Source: Limiplasma sp031549415 (GTDB lineage Bacteria > Bacillota > Clostridia > Christensenellales > Aristaeellaceae). Taken from it: a stretch of DNA of 64,000 bases. Below the pieces are notes generated by a model. That model worked only from the letters and a program-made list of their open reading frames with translations. It had not been told where the DNA came from and ran no database searches. Shown here one piece after another: positions 43,401-51,169 of this stretch; position 1 is the first letter of the stretch; every line of letters starts with the position of its first letter. Made by a program: the position numbers and the translations under genes. The stretch is taken from the NCBI GenBank assembly GCA_031549415.1, contig JAVBPU010000004.1:62001-126000 (forward strand), written 5' to 3'.

Positions 43401-46400
43401 GGTTTGCAGCGTCAACTGCCGCTCGGTGTTCATCAGCAAAATGGGCGGATACTCATAGGGGTTGCTGACCGAGTAGGAGACCTTGGCCCCGGGATGGGCC
43501 GCTGTTTTGATGTGAGGATTCCCGTCCTCGTAGCACTGGTCCCAATGGCAATAGCCATGAAGCTGAATGGCTACCGAGTAAAAATCCCAGGAGACCTTCA
43601 GCGCTTCCCCAGTGAAGGGGTTTTCCTTGAGGTACCGCATTTTGATGTTTTTTAATAGCGGAATCTTTGTGTCAGTATCGTTGGATACCCATGGTCCGCC
43701 ATCGCTCAGGTGGCCCGAATCGAAGTGGCCCGGATAGCGCAGAGACAGGGAGGTGAAATATTCCCCGGCGCCCAGGGGGAGCTTGAGGGTGGTTTCCCCT
43801 TGGATCTCCCCCACCGTATAAATGCCCTGGCTTTTGTTGGTGGTGTACACAAATTCCCAGCCAGAAAGGGCCGGCATCGCCACAAACTCTCCCGTCAGGA
43901 AGGAAAGGGCCTCCCTTTCCGACATGCCCAGCAAAGTAGGCTGGGACTGCCCTGCCAGGATATAGCTGCCGTTGTACTTCACAAAGAAGTCAATCACCGG
44001 GTTTTCCAAGATATTGATCTTTTCCCCCAGCTGGCCGATATCCAGGTACATGTTCCCAACGGGCAGCTCCGTCACGCCGTCTGCCACAAGGCTCAGGATA
44101 TTGCTTGCGTTGCCCTGGTGCTGCTCTGTGACCACCGTGGGGCAATAGGGCACCTTAAAAACCCACCAGAGCAATTTGTTTTTATTGCCCGCGTTAAAAT
44201 CCGGCGCTTCCGGCGTAAAGCTTCTGGTGGATGGGTCCGCAAAGTCCACGCTGTACAGGGCCTGGGCCTTGTCGTAATTGACGATGCCGCTGTCATCCGC
44301 GTGCTTGGTACCCACCTCGTACGCCATGTTGGTGACCACTGTGGCATAGCCGCCCTTGACCAGCATGGGGCTATTGGCATAGGGGCCGCTCAGGCCAATG
44401 GGATAAGACAGGCCGGCGGTGGTGAGAACCTTGTTCCACTTCACGTCTATTTTTGTCACCGGGTTTTCCGGCGTGGCCTCGGAAAATTCCACGGTGCCCG
44501 GCGTGGTGATGTCGCCGGAATAATAGGCATTCACCGCGTCTACCTGGCTTTGAGGAATGGAATGGGGTGTATTGTCCAGGCCCGTATAATACACGATCGA
44601 CGCCAATTCCGTTTGGCAACCGTCGGTCACGCTTAACAGCTGTCCCTTGGGAGGCCGCTGGTTCAGCTCCGAAAAGGTCATGGAAGTGGGCCGGATTTCA
44701 AAGGGGAACTCATAATGCTGGGTACAGGCTCCATCGGTTGTGGGAAGCTTTTCAACGACGCCGTCCAGGCCCCAGGAGTTGGTCAAATAGGTGAGGGGCT
44801 TGCTGGCCTGGGTGGAGCCAAGGATCACGTTCTGATTGGAGCCGTTGTCCTTATGCCGCGCGTCGCCGTACGCTTGGGTCACCACCGCGGGTTGCATGGC
44901 CAGCAGAACCACCTTGGGGCTTTCGTGCTGGAACACCTTTTCCCTTGGGGTTTCATTCCCGGAGGGTACCTGATACAACAGGCTGCTCTTGGCCGCATTT
45001 TGGTAAGTGGTCTGCTCCGCGCCGCCGGTGAGGGGATCGCCTATATCCTTCAGCTTCCACAACAGGCGCATTCCATAGGCCAGCGATTTGTTCAGGTTGG
45101 CGGCATCCGAGTTGTTAAAAATTCTCTTTCCGCTGGGCGGTGTGATCAGGTAATAGATGCCGCCTTCGTCCGACTGTGCGCCGCTGATCTTCCAATTGGA
45201 CCAAATCCCGGTTTTATAATAATCCGCGTCTGCCACCACATTGCTCTGCCGGGCTGACGAAGGCGTGTTGGAAACGCCCGCCAGCTCCAGCCGGGGATCC
45301 GGCGTGTACAGCTTGATGCCCTTCACCTCGATGAGAGGCAGGTTCTCATAATGAATCGTGGGAATCATATACATCAGGTTCGGGTCCCGAAGGGTCGGAA
45401 TTTTGCCATAATAGTAGGTATTGTTACCGCCATCCCGGCCCCAACCGGAGCTAAGGGTGTAATCCTGCATGCTAGGCTCGTTAAAGGTGTACACCGCATA
45501 GGTATGGAGGCTTTGGTACTGGGAATCCGCGCCCGCCAACGGTTCCGCGCTCATGGTCAAATCCGTGCCCGGATTGGCCAGGGCGATACCGCCGGGGAAA
45601 TAGTTGTGCTCCAGCTGAAGCGTGGTGGTGATGTCGCTTCCGATGCCGCCCAGCACGCCCAGGGGCATAAAATATTCCTGGGCCGTCAGGTTGGTAAGGG
45701 GCATGGAACCATTGTCCATCCACTGTTCGCAGGTGGCTTGGTCCAAGGGGATGCGCTTCATGGAAAAGTCAATTTTGAAGGAACCGGAAACGCCGTCCTT
45801 AAACAGGATCGCGCAGGTGTCCTTGTCCAGGTATTGGACCTCCAGGATATTGGAATCCGATGCCAGCGCGGCGCCCCAGTCCGTTCCGTAGGCCAGTTTT
45901 TTCACCACCAGCACGGTTTTGTTGGTGGATTTGTTGGGCGCGGTGGTGTACCTGACGGTAAAGATGCTGTCGTGCGTGGTTCCATCCGACAGGGAATAGG
46001 TGGTGGCTGTGGCATCCAGCTTGTCAAATTCGATTTCTAGCAGTCCGGGGAAATATTCCCGGCTGCTGTCAAAAACCGTTACCTTGCGCTGGGCGGTGAG
46101 CAGGGGCGTTTTTGCCGCGTCGTCCGGGGCAAAGGCACTATAGCGGACCGTGTAAACCACCTGCTCCGTTAGGCTTGCCTCAAAGCTGGTGTCCCCAGGG
46201 GTAAACACAAAGCCCGGGGCGGAGCAGGTAATGCCGGAAATGGCCACATCCAGCGGGGCAAAGTCCCCATCACAGGCGCTGACGCCAAACATCGCGTCAA
46301 ACACAAGGCCCGGCATGGCCGTGGTGTCCTCCACCCCGGCGATGGTGTTAGGCTTTTGCGTCGGTGTGGGGATGGTCAGGGCAAAAACGGGCGCTTCCGC

Positions 46401-47189
46401 CACTTGGCCCTGGCCGTCACAGTAATAGAAACCGCTCACGCCCCGGTAGGTCCCCGCGGTAACGTAGGTGTCGCCATAGGCAAAAATCTGCCGGGTTTGC
46501 TCTGCTTGGGCGCTTTTCACCAACATACGCAGCAAGGAGGACAGCGCGCCTTCTTCTCCGGCCTCTTCCTCCACCACCACTTGGATAGGAATCATCCCCT
46601 CGGGGATCTGGGCGGGCTTGAGCACAATGTATGTAAAAGGATACACGGGCTCGTGAACCAAGACAAAGGGGAACTGCACCGCGCCTTCCGCTTCCGCCGC
46701 ATAGAAGCCCAGGGCTTCCGCTTCCCCTTCCGGCGCGCCAAAAACCGCATACAGGGGGGCTGCTTCCTCCCCGTAGGCAAACAGCAAAGTACCGTCCTCT
46801 AAAGCGCTCTGCTGGTAACCCTCGGGCAGCTTTTCCGGAACCTGCCGGGTAAAGGCCGCCGCGGGATTCTCCTCCGGCGCATAGGTGGCAAAGAAGGTGG
46901 CATCCCCCATCACCTGCTCCAGCGTGGAGCCCTCGCTACATTCCCATGCCACAAAAACGCTCCCAGCTACTTCTGGCGCTTCGGGGGCTTTATCGGCTAC
47001 GCTACCGCCGTGTACCACGTACAGGCTAGGGCCTACGGCCTCGCCCGCCACGTCCAAAAAACGGACCTGGTGGTAGGTCACCGCAGGCGCCTCGCCCACG
47101 TCCTCTGCCAGCGCAACAAAAGGTGCTGCCTGCAAAAGCATCAGCAGCGCCAGAAAAAGCGAAAGAATTTTTTGACCCCTGTACTTCAT
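37410..47189 (-). CDS. giant multidomain adhesin (CnaB, FctA-like and MucBP repeats)
   Basis: 3259 residues from ATG 47189. A signal peptide (about 1-29) is followed by a beta-grasp repeat-like domain (about 37-105), then a region of about 1850 residues with no family I recognise. Next come CnaB-type domain 1 (about 1965-2070), two pilin-like FctA/Spy0128-type domains (about 2072-2320), four more CnaB-type domains (about 2325-2735), a third FctA-like domain (about 2735-2855) and a DUF5979-like domain (about 2855-2965). Four MucBP-type repeats follow (about 2965-3235). CnaB units show V-K-V-T-K-x-W and I-T-N-T-Y, the Lys and Asn expected to form internal isopeptide bonds. There is no LPxTG motif or terminal helix; the end is PLGLG...NVGECAE, like the protein at 1-847. 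It is a cell-surface stalk or adhesin whose anchoring is unexplained, and it is co-oriented with a small secreted protein before it and a binding protein after it. Confidence 0.9.
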   Translation of the reverse strand: MKYRGQKILSLFLALLMLLQAAPFVALAEDVGEAPAVTYHQVRFLDVAGEAVGPSLYVVHGGSVADKAPEAPEVAGSVFVAWECSEGSTLEQVMGDATFFATYAPEENPAAAFTRQVPEKLPEGYQQSALEDGTLLFAYGEEAAPLYAVFGAPEGEAEALGFYAAEAEGAVQFPFVLVHEPVYPFTYIVLKPAQIPEGMIPIQVVVEEEAGEEGALSSLLRMLVKSAQAEQTRQIFAYGDTYVTAGTYRGVSGFYYCDGQGQVAEAPVFALTIPTPTQKPNTIAGVEDTTAMPGLVFDAMFGVSACDGDFAPLDVAISGITCSAPGFVFTPGDTSFEASLTEQVVYTVRYSAFAPDDAAKTPLLTAQRKVTVFDSSREYFPGLLEIEFDKLDATATTYSLSDGTTHDSIFTVRYTTAPNKSTNKTVLVVKKLAYGTDWGAALASDSNILEVQYLDKDTCAILFKDGVSGSFKIDFSMKRIPLDQATCEQWMDNGSMPLTNLTAQEYFMPLGVLGGIGSDITTTLQLEHNYFPGGIALANPGTDLTMSAEPLAGADSQYQSLHTYAVYTFNEPSMQDYTLSSGWGRDGGNNTYYYGKIPTLRDPNLMYMIPTIHYENLPLIEVKGIKLYTPDPRLELAGVSNTPSSARQSNVVADADYYKTGIWSNWKISGAQSDEGGIYYLITPPSGKRIFNNSDAANLNKSLAYGMRLLWKLKDIGDPLTGGAEQTTYQNAAKSSLLYQVPSGNETPREKVFQHESPKVVLLAMQPAVVTQAYGDARHKDNGSNQNVILGSTQASKPLTYLTNSWGLDGVVEKLPTTDGACTQHYEFPFEIRPTSMTFSELNQRPPKGQLLSVTDGCQTELASIVYYTGLDNTPHSIPQSQVDAVNAYYSGDITTPGTVEFSEATPENPVTKIDVKWNKVLTTAGLSYPIGLSGPYANSPMLVKGGYATVVTNMAYEVGTKHADDSGIVNYDKAQALYSVDFADPSTRSFTPEAPDFNAGNKNKLLWWVFKVPYCPTVVTEQHQGNASNILSLVADGVTELPVGNMYLDIGQLGEKINILENPVIDFFVKYNGSYILAGQSQPTLLGMSEREALSFLTGEFVAMPALSGWEFVYTTNKSQGIYTVGEIQGETTLKLPLGAGEYFTSLSLRYPGHFDSGHLSDGGPWVSNDTDTKIPLLKNIKMRYLKENPFTGEALKVSWDFYSVAIQLHGYCHWDQCYEDGNPHIKTAAHPGAKVSYSVSNPYEYPPILLMNTERQLTLQTSTSTYGTMVTAPAETIQVYQGLKTNGTLSFNVNTDTNRFIPDNHTHTGHIGQGYVFSYPQTAFSKTSYYAPWGLMNEAVFVELLDPAFVVDLDKCSLYGIEYSSGNLIAETVEVQGRTFLKLQVAPGVVRTTTGAKSNALKVQAAEGMTFINVYNNAGTANLAGNLSLGFQTMPGTPTGFHYPVGDVYLDFSGILDMYRAPGPSADGITCYNIAGNSSDPLGLSKSKSTLPNKLFQYNFSETSSTPFRFQVLEESVLGATLIPGKKNILFDFATLITRFMPDQREQLDGLISVQAGAISGIFDTHVYMNIPRKGVPVTYMDEQKVWRTATPDYSLFLKGEPTLLTDSTGIAKNLTYSYTNDPSPSASSDYSYNPGKSGWEAVTGLCLTVREMPMKTAVNVRLNLKADEKESFGELNAYSSGPYTYRVGSAKADANTAQLPLATWTYDDYVLVQPDATVFWDVYDENGQKNANNTYEPYVKYADNVAIALYDTDGTTLIDRCVVGDPKVFFNGKALTDGQFYLRTHKLDEGQVLRVELPNSVQVTATQNAVPKLARQSTKTYSFEKTDSDFDRKSLEMVLPALAPSGLKNLSAGLVRLPDFTIADQKFDLGATPKGYGVSSFVEFFGAALPAAPTYRLHYDAPEDTSIIHFAPFMDGSNQTPNKLVVTSAMMNVLKMGKTTAQVRIENTLGDKVVKTYNLEVVNPQISVKVTKSWTDASNAKGARPASLTVELLRSPMKDGTPGTESARTVAFSGASNAASWTYTFTGLDKYNDLGEAYAYTVQEADVPHYALTAQGGTMAAGFTMTNTYRPDPVVYAVSVTKAVNGNTPQSSKSKDFTFTLTGNGSAPVPVGANAQKVTTLTAKEGETLSFGDMIFTAEGTFTYTLKESAKPATGYNGYTFDGGSRTITVVVADDQKDGALRIKSVTNSGGSTTFTNTYVPTKTSFAISATKEIQGMPVLEGDFTFDLAAVNGAPMPAKAADATRTRKGPGTVSFGAIDYTVAGAYQYTITERTPTTAVPGYSYNTTPITVTVNVVDNEGLLSASVDPVATPPVITNTFTMPTLDVKVTKEWVGDDALLRPEAVTVQLSRTPAKDGTPGSEAARTMSFGDDDAATPNTWAYVFTDLDQYNDKGEAYTYSVKELNVHPNYLEAYAGTMVDGFVITNTFQPMAFQGEKVWDIQGGMEKPDHVTVALYQNGTRIGSVDVLETSATDVDKNRWAYQFDNLPEYDKEGLAYRYTVAEEGLPEEFMATVSGGVITNLNPQTVKITVRKEWDHTGAPAEDQPSSVKVQLKRTKDGKTFNVGKAVTLEAKNGWSHTFEVQEAHTRGYTFTVEETPAENYVASYGEATDGALVITNTYVMPKVTVSGEKTWKRADGVAFDDSLEKPTVTINLWRNNPSPKAGDTPFRVTTIDKTQSGYAFAGLDRYDESGVPYEYTVTETPVNGYIAALATPKIDSHGNVTIHITNTYHPDPVTYAPSVLKNLTGDPAPMEEYAFTLARVDKGSPMPADATGGNKTMTIQGAGSGSFGDITFTAPGVHEYTLKENKGKTKGMSYDASTLLLTVTVSDEQGSLRVAAKVSKNGSPAVSAFTNHFMTPTGSLRIGKTVSGTAGNETREFEFLVNLDGSGSYRYTGAKNGSLKNGDVIRLKHQESIVIEGITEGTQYTVTEQNYAPYVPTSSGATGTIAAEQESVAAFTNHLDQTDYTLTIRYWYEKVNGAIAAGTYHRTLPEGSAYRVNSPIFKGWEANKPLVWGTLTTNTVVDVVYQRSAYKLTIRYWQNSLDGDQAAPSFEKTYDKGSAYTVQSPVIMGWSPDKAIVSGALELDTVVDVIYTPNPYTLTVRYWYRSVGGVVAAPTFQRTYAQDAAYNVQSPGVPGWKPDQEKVSGIIRGSLTVDVVYTLQTYTLTVHYIYSDGRQAAPSMQQTGLSMGDEYSVTSPNITGYVASNKLIAGAMPACNVERTVVYVRSGRSKLTDLLEDETPLGLGLVVTNVGECAE

Positions 47190-47236
47190 CTTCTAACCCC
47201 CATGTGGCCCATCGCGTGTTCAGCAGCTTCCCCAGC

Positions 47237-47674
47237 CTATTCCTCCAGCGTGACGCGAAGCCTCCATCGGGCCTTCACCGTTTCCTCGCTGGCTTGGACT
47301 CTGAGGGTCAGGCGTTGGCTCTTCCCAGGCGCATCCTTCCAGCCGTCCGGTTCGCCATCGCCATCCTCATCCCTGCCTGTGTCATATTGCCATTGCAACT
47401 GGACCTTTTGGTCCTCATATCCCACAAGTTGCCCATGCAGGACAAACTCCTGGCCCTCCACCAACAGGTCCGCCATCTCGCTGGTGATGATGATTTGCCT
47501 GTCTCCGGCGGCCGCCGTTTCCGTGGGCTGGACAGGCTTGATCTCTGCATTTTCAAGCACATTAAAATTAGAAGAATACACGGTCTGCTCGGACGATGCC
47601 AGGGCCCCGCTGATGCCCATTCCGAAAAAAACTGCCAAAGCAGCCGCGATCCATTTGCTTGCTTTTGCCTTCAC
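47237..47674 (-). CDS. small secreted Ig-like protein upstream of the adhesin
   Basis: 145 residues. The GTG at 47674 has AGGAGGAAC before it. A signal peptide (about 1-26, G-A-L-A-S) leads into a beta-sandwich-like domain: V-Q-L-Q-W-Q-Y-D (about 91-98), a calcium-loop-like D-E-D-G-D-G-E-P-D-G-W (about 102-112), L-T-L-R-V-Q-A-S and R-W-R-L-R-V-T-L at the end. It is first in the adhesin transcript, 47 bases before it, and could be a partner or tip subunit; this is inference. Confidence 0.7.
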   Translation of the reverse strand: MKAKASKWIAAALAVFFGMGISGALASSEQTVYSSNFNVLENAEIKPVQPTETAAAGDRQIIITSEMADLLVEGQEFVLHGQLVGYEDQKVQLQWQYDTGRDEDGDGEPDGWKDAPGKSQRLTLRVQASEETVKARWRLRVTLEE

Positions 47675-47750
47675 TGCCTGTTCCTCCTCATAGGTAACCT
47701 ATTGCCACATTTCCATGGTCTTCACACATACCTGCCAATTTTACCCTCTC

Positions 47751-47792
47751 ATTATATCCGGTCAAGGTTACTTACCAGTTACCCAGGGTTAC
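47751..47792 (-). promoter_or_regulatory. adhesin operon promoter with three direct repeats over the -35 region
   Basis: The minus-strand -10 is a consensus TATAAT (47756-47751), but the expected -35 position (ACTGGT) is poor. Three direct repeats of GTTAC[TC] stand in its place on the plus strand (47767, 47778 and 47788), spaced 11 and 10 bases, one helical turn apart. This pattern suggests an activator, such as an OmpR-type response regulator. The rest of the ~300-base gap (47675-47977) holds the GH13 terminator and AT-rich sequence. Confidence 0.6.
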
Positions 47793-47906
47793 TTTTCGGC
47801 TTTTCCTTTAATTTTTTTTTGTCACTTTTCCTCTTCCTTTTCAAATGACTGCATTTCACGCTCCATTTTTCTTTTTTTCCATTCCATCTTGTAACCGAAC
47901 CGCATC

Positions 47907-47938
47907 AAAAAAGCCTTCCACCGTTTCCGGCAGAAGGC
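47907..47938 (-). terminator. intrinsic terminator of the glycoside operon
   Basis: GCCTTC/GAAGGC arms with an inner CC/GG extension are followed on the minus strand by TTTTTT. Confidence 0.8.
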
Positions 47939-47977
47939 CTTCACAGACGCATTGGACGCAGCTTCCCATGACTCCCT

Positions 47978-49786
47978 CTATCCCAGTCGGTAAACCCTTA
48001 CCTCATAAGGGGCCAGTTCAGTCCCTTCTCCCGCCCCGCTGCATAGCACCAGCTCTCCAGCCGGAAGCTTCCGCCGCTGCGGTTTTGCCGTCAGGTTGGA
48101 AATCACCTGAAAGCGTTCCCCGCCTTCATTTCTCACGTAATCAAAGCTGGTCTTACTGCCCGGGTCCAAAAACCGCGCCTCTCCCCCACGCAATGCCCCA
48201 TGCTTCCTGCGCAAGACCAGCAGCTCCTGCGCATAGCGCCAAACGGACCCCGCCTCCGCCTTTTGCCTGTCCACCTCCGGCCAATCCATCATGGCCCGGG
48301 CGTGGTCCCGGGTGCCTGTGGCCACCCTGGCCAAGGCACGCTCCGGCGAAAGGGTTTCCAGCAGCTCTTTGTATTTATGGAGGCTTTCAATATCATCAAA
48401 TTCCTCCGGCGAGGAGAAGTGCAGGTTCCCCGCGCCAATCTCCGCCCCCTGGTACAGAAACGGCGTGCCGGGCAAGGTGCATTGCCAGGTGAGCAGAAGC
48501 TTTGCCAGCTCCATCCGGTGCTTCCCTGAGGGGTCGATTTTGGAAACCATACGGGGATTGTCATGGTTGTCATAAAAAATGGCGTTCTGGCCCTTGTACT
48601 CCCTGCTCCAGGCCATGAGATGGCGCTTGATATACCGGATGTCATACCGGTACAGGTCAAAGCGCGCCTTGCCTGGGTTTTCCAAAATGTCAAAGTTGAA
48701 GATCATGTCCAGCTCCCGGCGGCTGGGGACCGTCATCAGCTCGCCCATTTTCATGCCAATGCCGGGAGCCTCGCCCACGGAAAACGCCCCGTGGGGATCA
48801 AAGGCCTCCCGCCGGAGCTGGGCCAGGTATTCATGTAACCGGGGGCCATAAAAATAATGCTCAATCCCAGTGAAGCCCATCAGCTTACCCACCGCTTCGT
48901 TGCCGTCCGGCAGGCCGGGCGCCTTGGAAAAATAGTTCACCACGTCCAGCCGGAAGCCGTCCACGCCCTTTTCCAGCCACCAGTTCACCATACGGATCAC
49001 GCGATGACGCAGGGCCTCGCTGTCCCAGTTCAGGTCCATCTGCTTGCGGGAAAACAGGTGAAGTCCCCACAGCCCATGCTCCTCAAAGCGCCGCCAGGCG
49101 CTGCCGGAGAAAAAGGAAGTCCAGTTGTTGGGCTTTTCGCTTCCTTCCCGCAGAAAGTAAAACTCCCTCTCTTCCGCTTGGGGGTCCGCCAAGGCAGCTT
49201 GAAACCAGGCATGCTCATCGGAGGAATGATTCACCACCAAGTCCATGATCAAGCGCATCCCCCGGGCATGCACCGCTTCCAGCAGGGCGTCAAAATCCTC
49301 CATGCTGCCGTAGCGAGGGTCGATCTTCTGGTAATCCCGGATGTCATAGCCATTGTCGTCATCCGGGGAATCGTAAAGGGGCGACAGCCACAGCACGTCG
49401 ATGCCCAGGGCCTGCAAATCGTCCAACCGGGCCAGCATGCCCCGCAGGTCGCCCTTGTATTTCGCCCCGCTGTCCGGCCCAGCCTGGCAGAAGCTTCGGG
49501 GATAGATTTGATAAAACACCGCGTCCCGCCACCAGGCCGGAGGCTTGGCCTCCTCCCCCACCCGGGCTTGTTCCTGGTTGAGCAATCCCAGCAGCATGGA
49601 AACGAACCCATCCTCCAACTGCTTCTTTCCCAGGCGCTGCAAGGTGCCCAGCCGCATGCCGCCCAGGGGCCAGCCGGTGAAAAGGCCACTGCTCACGCCC
49701 AACTGCATGGCAATCTTGCCCAGCACATCATGGCCCACCGGATGGTCGTAGACTTGGCGCAGGGTAGAATGCAAATCATAGGTCAT
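47978..49786 (-). CDS. GH13 alpha-glucosidase / oligo-1,6-glucosidase-like enzyme
   Basis: 602 residues, with the ATG overlapping the transporter stop. A helical N-terminal extension of ~80 residues precedes the barrel. Catalytic motifs: D-L-V-V-N-H-S-S-D (about residue 180), G-F-R-L-D-V-V-N-Y-F with nucleophile Asp (about 277), V-G-E-A-P-G with the acid Glu (about 337) and F-Y-D-N-H-D-N-P-R with the third Asp (about 410). It hydrolyses alpha-glucosidic links, perhaps alpha-1,6 or the glucosyl part of raffinose-type sugars. There is no signal peptide, so it acts on imported sugars. It is last in the GH1-GH36-GPH-GH13 operon. Confidence 0.9.
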   Translation of the reverse strand: MTYDLHSTLRQVYDHPVGHDVLGKIAMQLGVSSGLFTGWPLGGMRLGTLQRLGKKQLEDGFVSMLLGLLNQEQARVGEEAKPPAWWRDAVFYQIYPRSFCQAGPDSGAKYKGDLRGMLARLDDLQALGIDVLWLSPLYDSPDDDNGYDIRDYQKIDPRYGSMEDFDALLEAVHARGMRLIMDLVVNHSSDEHAWFQAALADPQAEEREFYFLREGSEKPNNWTSFFSGSAWRRFEEHGLWGLHLFSRKQMDLNWDSEALRHRVIRMVNWWLEKGVDGFRLDVVNYFSKAPGLPDGNEAVGKLMGFTGIEHYFYGPRLHEYLAQLRREAFDPHGAFSVGEAPGIGMKMGELMTVPSRRELDMIFNFDILENPGKARFDLYRYDIRYIKRHLMAWSREYKGQNAIFYDNHDNPRMVSKIDPSGKHRMELAKLLLTWQCTLPGTPFLYQGAEIGAGNLHFSSPEEFDDIESLHKYKELLETLSPERALARVATGTRDHARAMMDWPEVDRQKAEAGSVWRYAQELLVLRRKHGALRGGEARFLDPGSKTSFDYVRNEGGERFQVISNLTAKPQRRKLPAGELVLCSGAGEGTELAPYEVRVYRLG

Positions 49787-51165
49787 GGGGCTTCCTCCTG
49801 AATCTCACCCTTTTCCCGAAGCTTCCGCAAGATCTCCGCATGGGTGGGCTCATCAATTTTGTACTTCAAGCGGTACAGCAGGTAACTGGCCCCGATCAGC
49901 AGCAGCGGAAATACCATCATGGCAAATTTCATCAGCAGCAGGCCGCCCTCCGTCACATCCGCCGGACCGGCGGCGTCCTTGATGCCGGACAAAATGATCA
50001 CCGCGCTGACCACAGCGGACCCCAGCGCTCCGCCGATCTTGTTGATAAAGGGCTGCACGGAAAAGGTAATGGAGTCGTTGCGCTTGCCCAGTTTCAAATG
50101 GCCATAGTCCACCGAATCCGCCAAAAACATGAGCATGAGCAGTTGAATGAAGGCCTGCCCCACAAAGAGCAGCACCCCGGCGATGCCGATGAACAGCATG
50201 GTCCCCATAGGGGCGAAAAAGAACACCACATATCCGGCCGCCACCAGGCCCATGGCCCAGGTGTAGAGGGTTTTGCGCCTAAAAAACTTGCTAAGCAGGG
50301 GGAACACAACCAGCGCCGCGATCTGCGATACGCCCAAAATCACCGCAAAGAGGGAGTACATGCCGATGTCCCCATAGGCGTACTTGAAGAAGTACTGGCC
50401 AAAGCTGGTGGTGGTCACATAGCCGATCATGAACAGAGCCATAGAAGCGGCGGTAACCAGCAACTGGTCATTCTGAAAGAGCACGGTGAAGAGCTCCCTG
50501 GGCTTGGTGGCCACACGGTTTTGGGACATTGCGGGGTTTTCCCGCACAAAAAACAACGTGATGAGCTGCCCCAGCCACATGATGGCCACCACCAGCACCG
50601 CGAACAACTGGTAGCCCTTTTGCAAGGAACCCAGCCGGCTGCCAAAGGCCTCCGTCATACCCGTGATGCCCGCCACCACAAAGAACAGGCCCACATTGGC
50701 GCAAATCCTCGCGATGGAGCCGATCCGCTCCCGCTCCTTCTGGTCAAAGCTCAGCGTAGGCAGCATAGACCAGTAGGCAATGTCATTGGTGGTAAAGGCC
50801 ATGCCCCACAGCAGGTACAGCAGGCCAAACAGGCCAATGAACGCGCCGCCCGCAAGCCCAAAGTCCGTAAAAATCAAAATCGTGATGATGCCTGAAGCAG
50901 CCGCGCCAAAAGCCATCCAGGGCTTAAAACGCCCAAAGCGGCTGCGGGTATTGTCCACAATCAGGCCCATGACCGGGTCGTTGAGGGCGTCAAACACGCG
51001 GCAGACCAAAATAATCAAGGTAATCCACCACAGCGCACCAGTGTCCACTTCGATGACGTCCGTCAGGTAGAAAAGCAAAAACATGCTGATCAGCGAATAG
51101 ACCATGTCCCGGCCAATGGTGCCCAATCCAAAAGCAAACCGGTTTCTCTTGTGGTTCTCTGTCAT
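49783..51165 (-). CDS. GPH-family sugar:cation symporter
   Basis: 460 residues from ATG 51165. About twelve membrane helices are present. The family's early motif is F-G-L-G-T-I-G-R-D-M-V-Y-S (about 10-22), with D-A-L-N-D-P-V-M-G (about 60) and R-S-R-F-G-R-F-K-P-W (about 75) following. It imports glycosides or oligosaccharides with Na+ or H+. The tight coupling to GH36, GH1 and GH13 enzymes suggests alpha-galactosides or mixed oligosaccharides as substrate. Overlapping starts and stops show one transcript. Confidence 0.92.
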   Translation of the reverse strand: MTENHKRNRFAFGLGTIGRDMVYSLISMFLLFYLTDVIEVDTGALWWITLIILVCRVFDALNDPVMGLIVDNTRSRFGRFKPWMAFGAAASGIITILIFTDFGLAGGAFIGLFGLLYLLWGMAFTTNDIAYWSMLPTLSFDQKERERIGSIARICANVGLFFVVAGITGMTEAFGSRLGSLQKGYQLFAVLVVAIMWLGQLITLFFVRENPAMSQNRVATKPRELFTVLFQNDQLLVTAASMALFMIGYVTTTSFGQYFFKYAYGDIGMYSLFAVILGVSQIAALVVFPLLSKFFRRKTLYTWAMGLVAAGYVVFFFAPMGTMLFIGIAGVLLFVGQAFIQLLMLMFLADSVDYGHLKLGKRNDSITFSVQPFINKIGGALGSAVVSAVIILSGIKDAAGPADVTEGGLLLMKFAMMVFPLLLIGASYLLYRLKYKIDEPTHAEILRKLREKGEIQEEAP

Positions 51166-51169
51166 GCGG

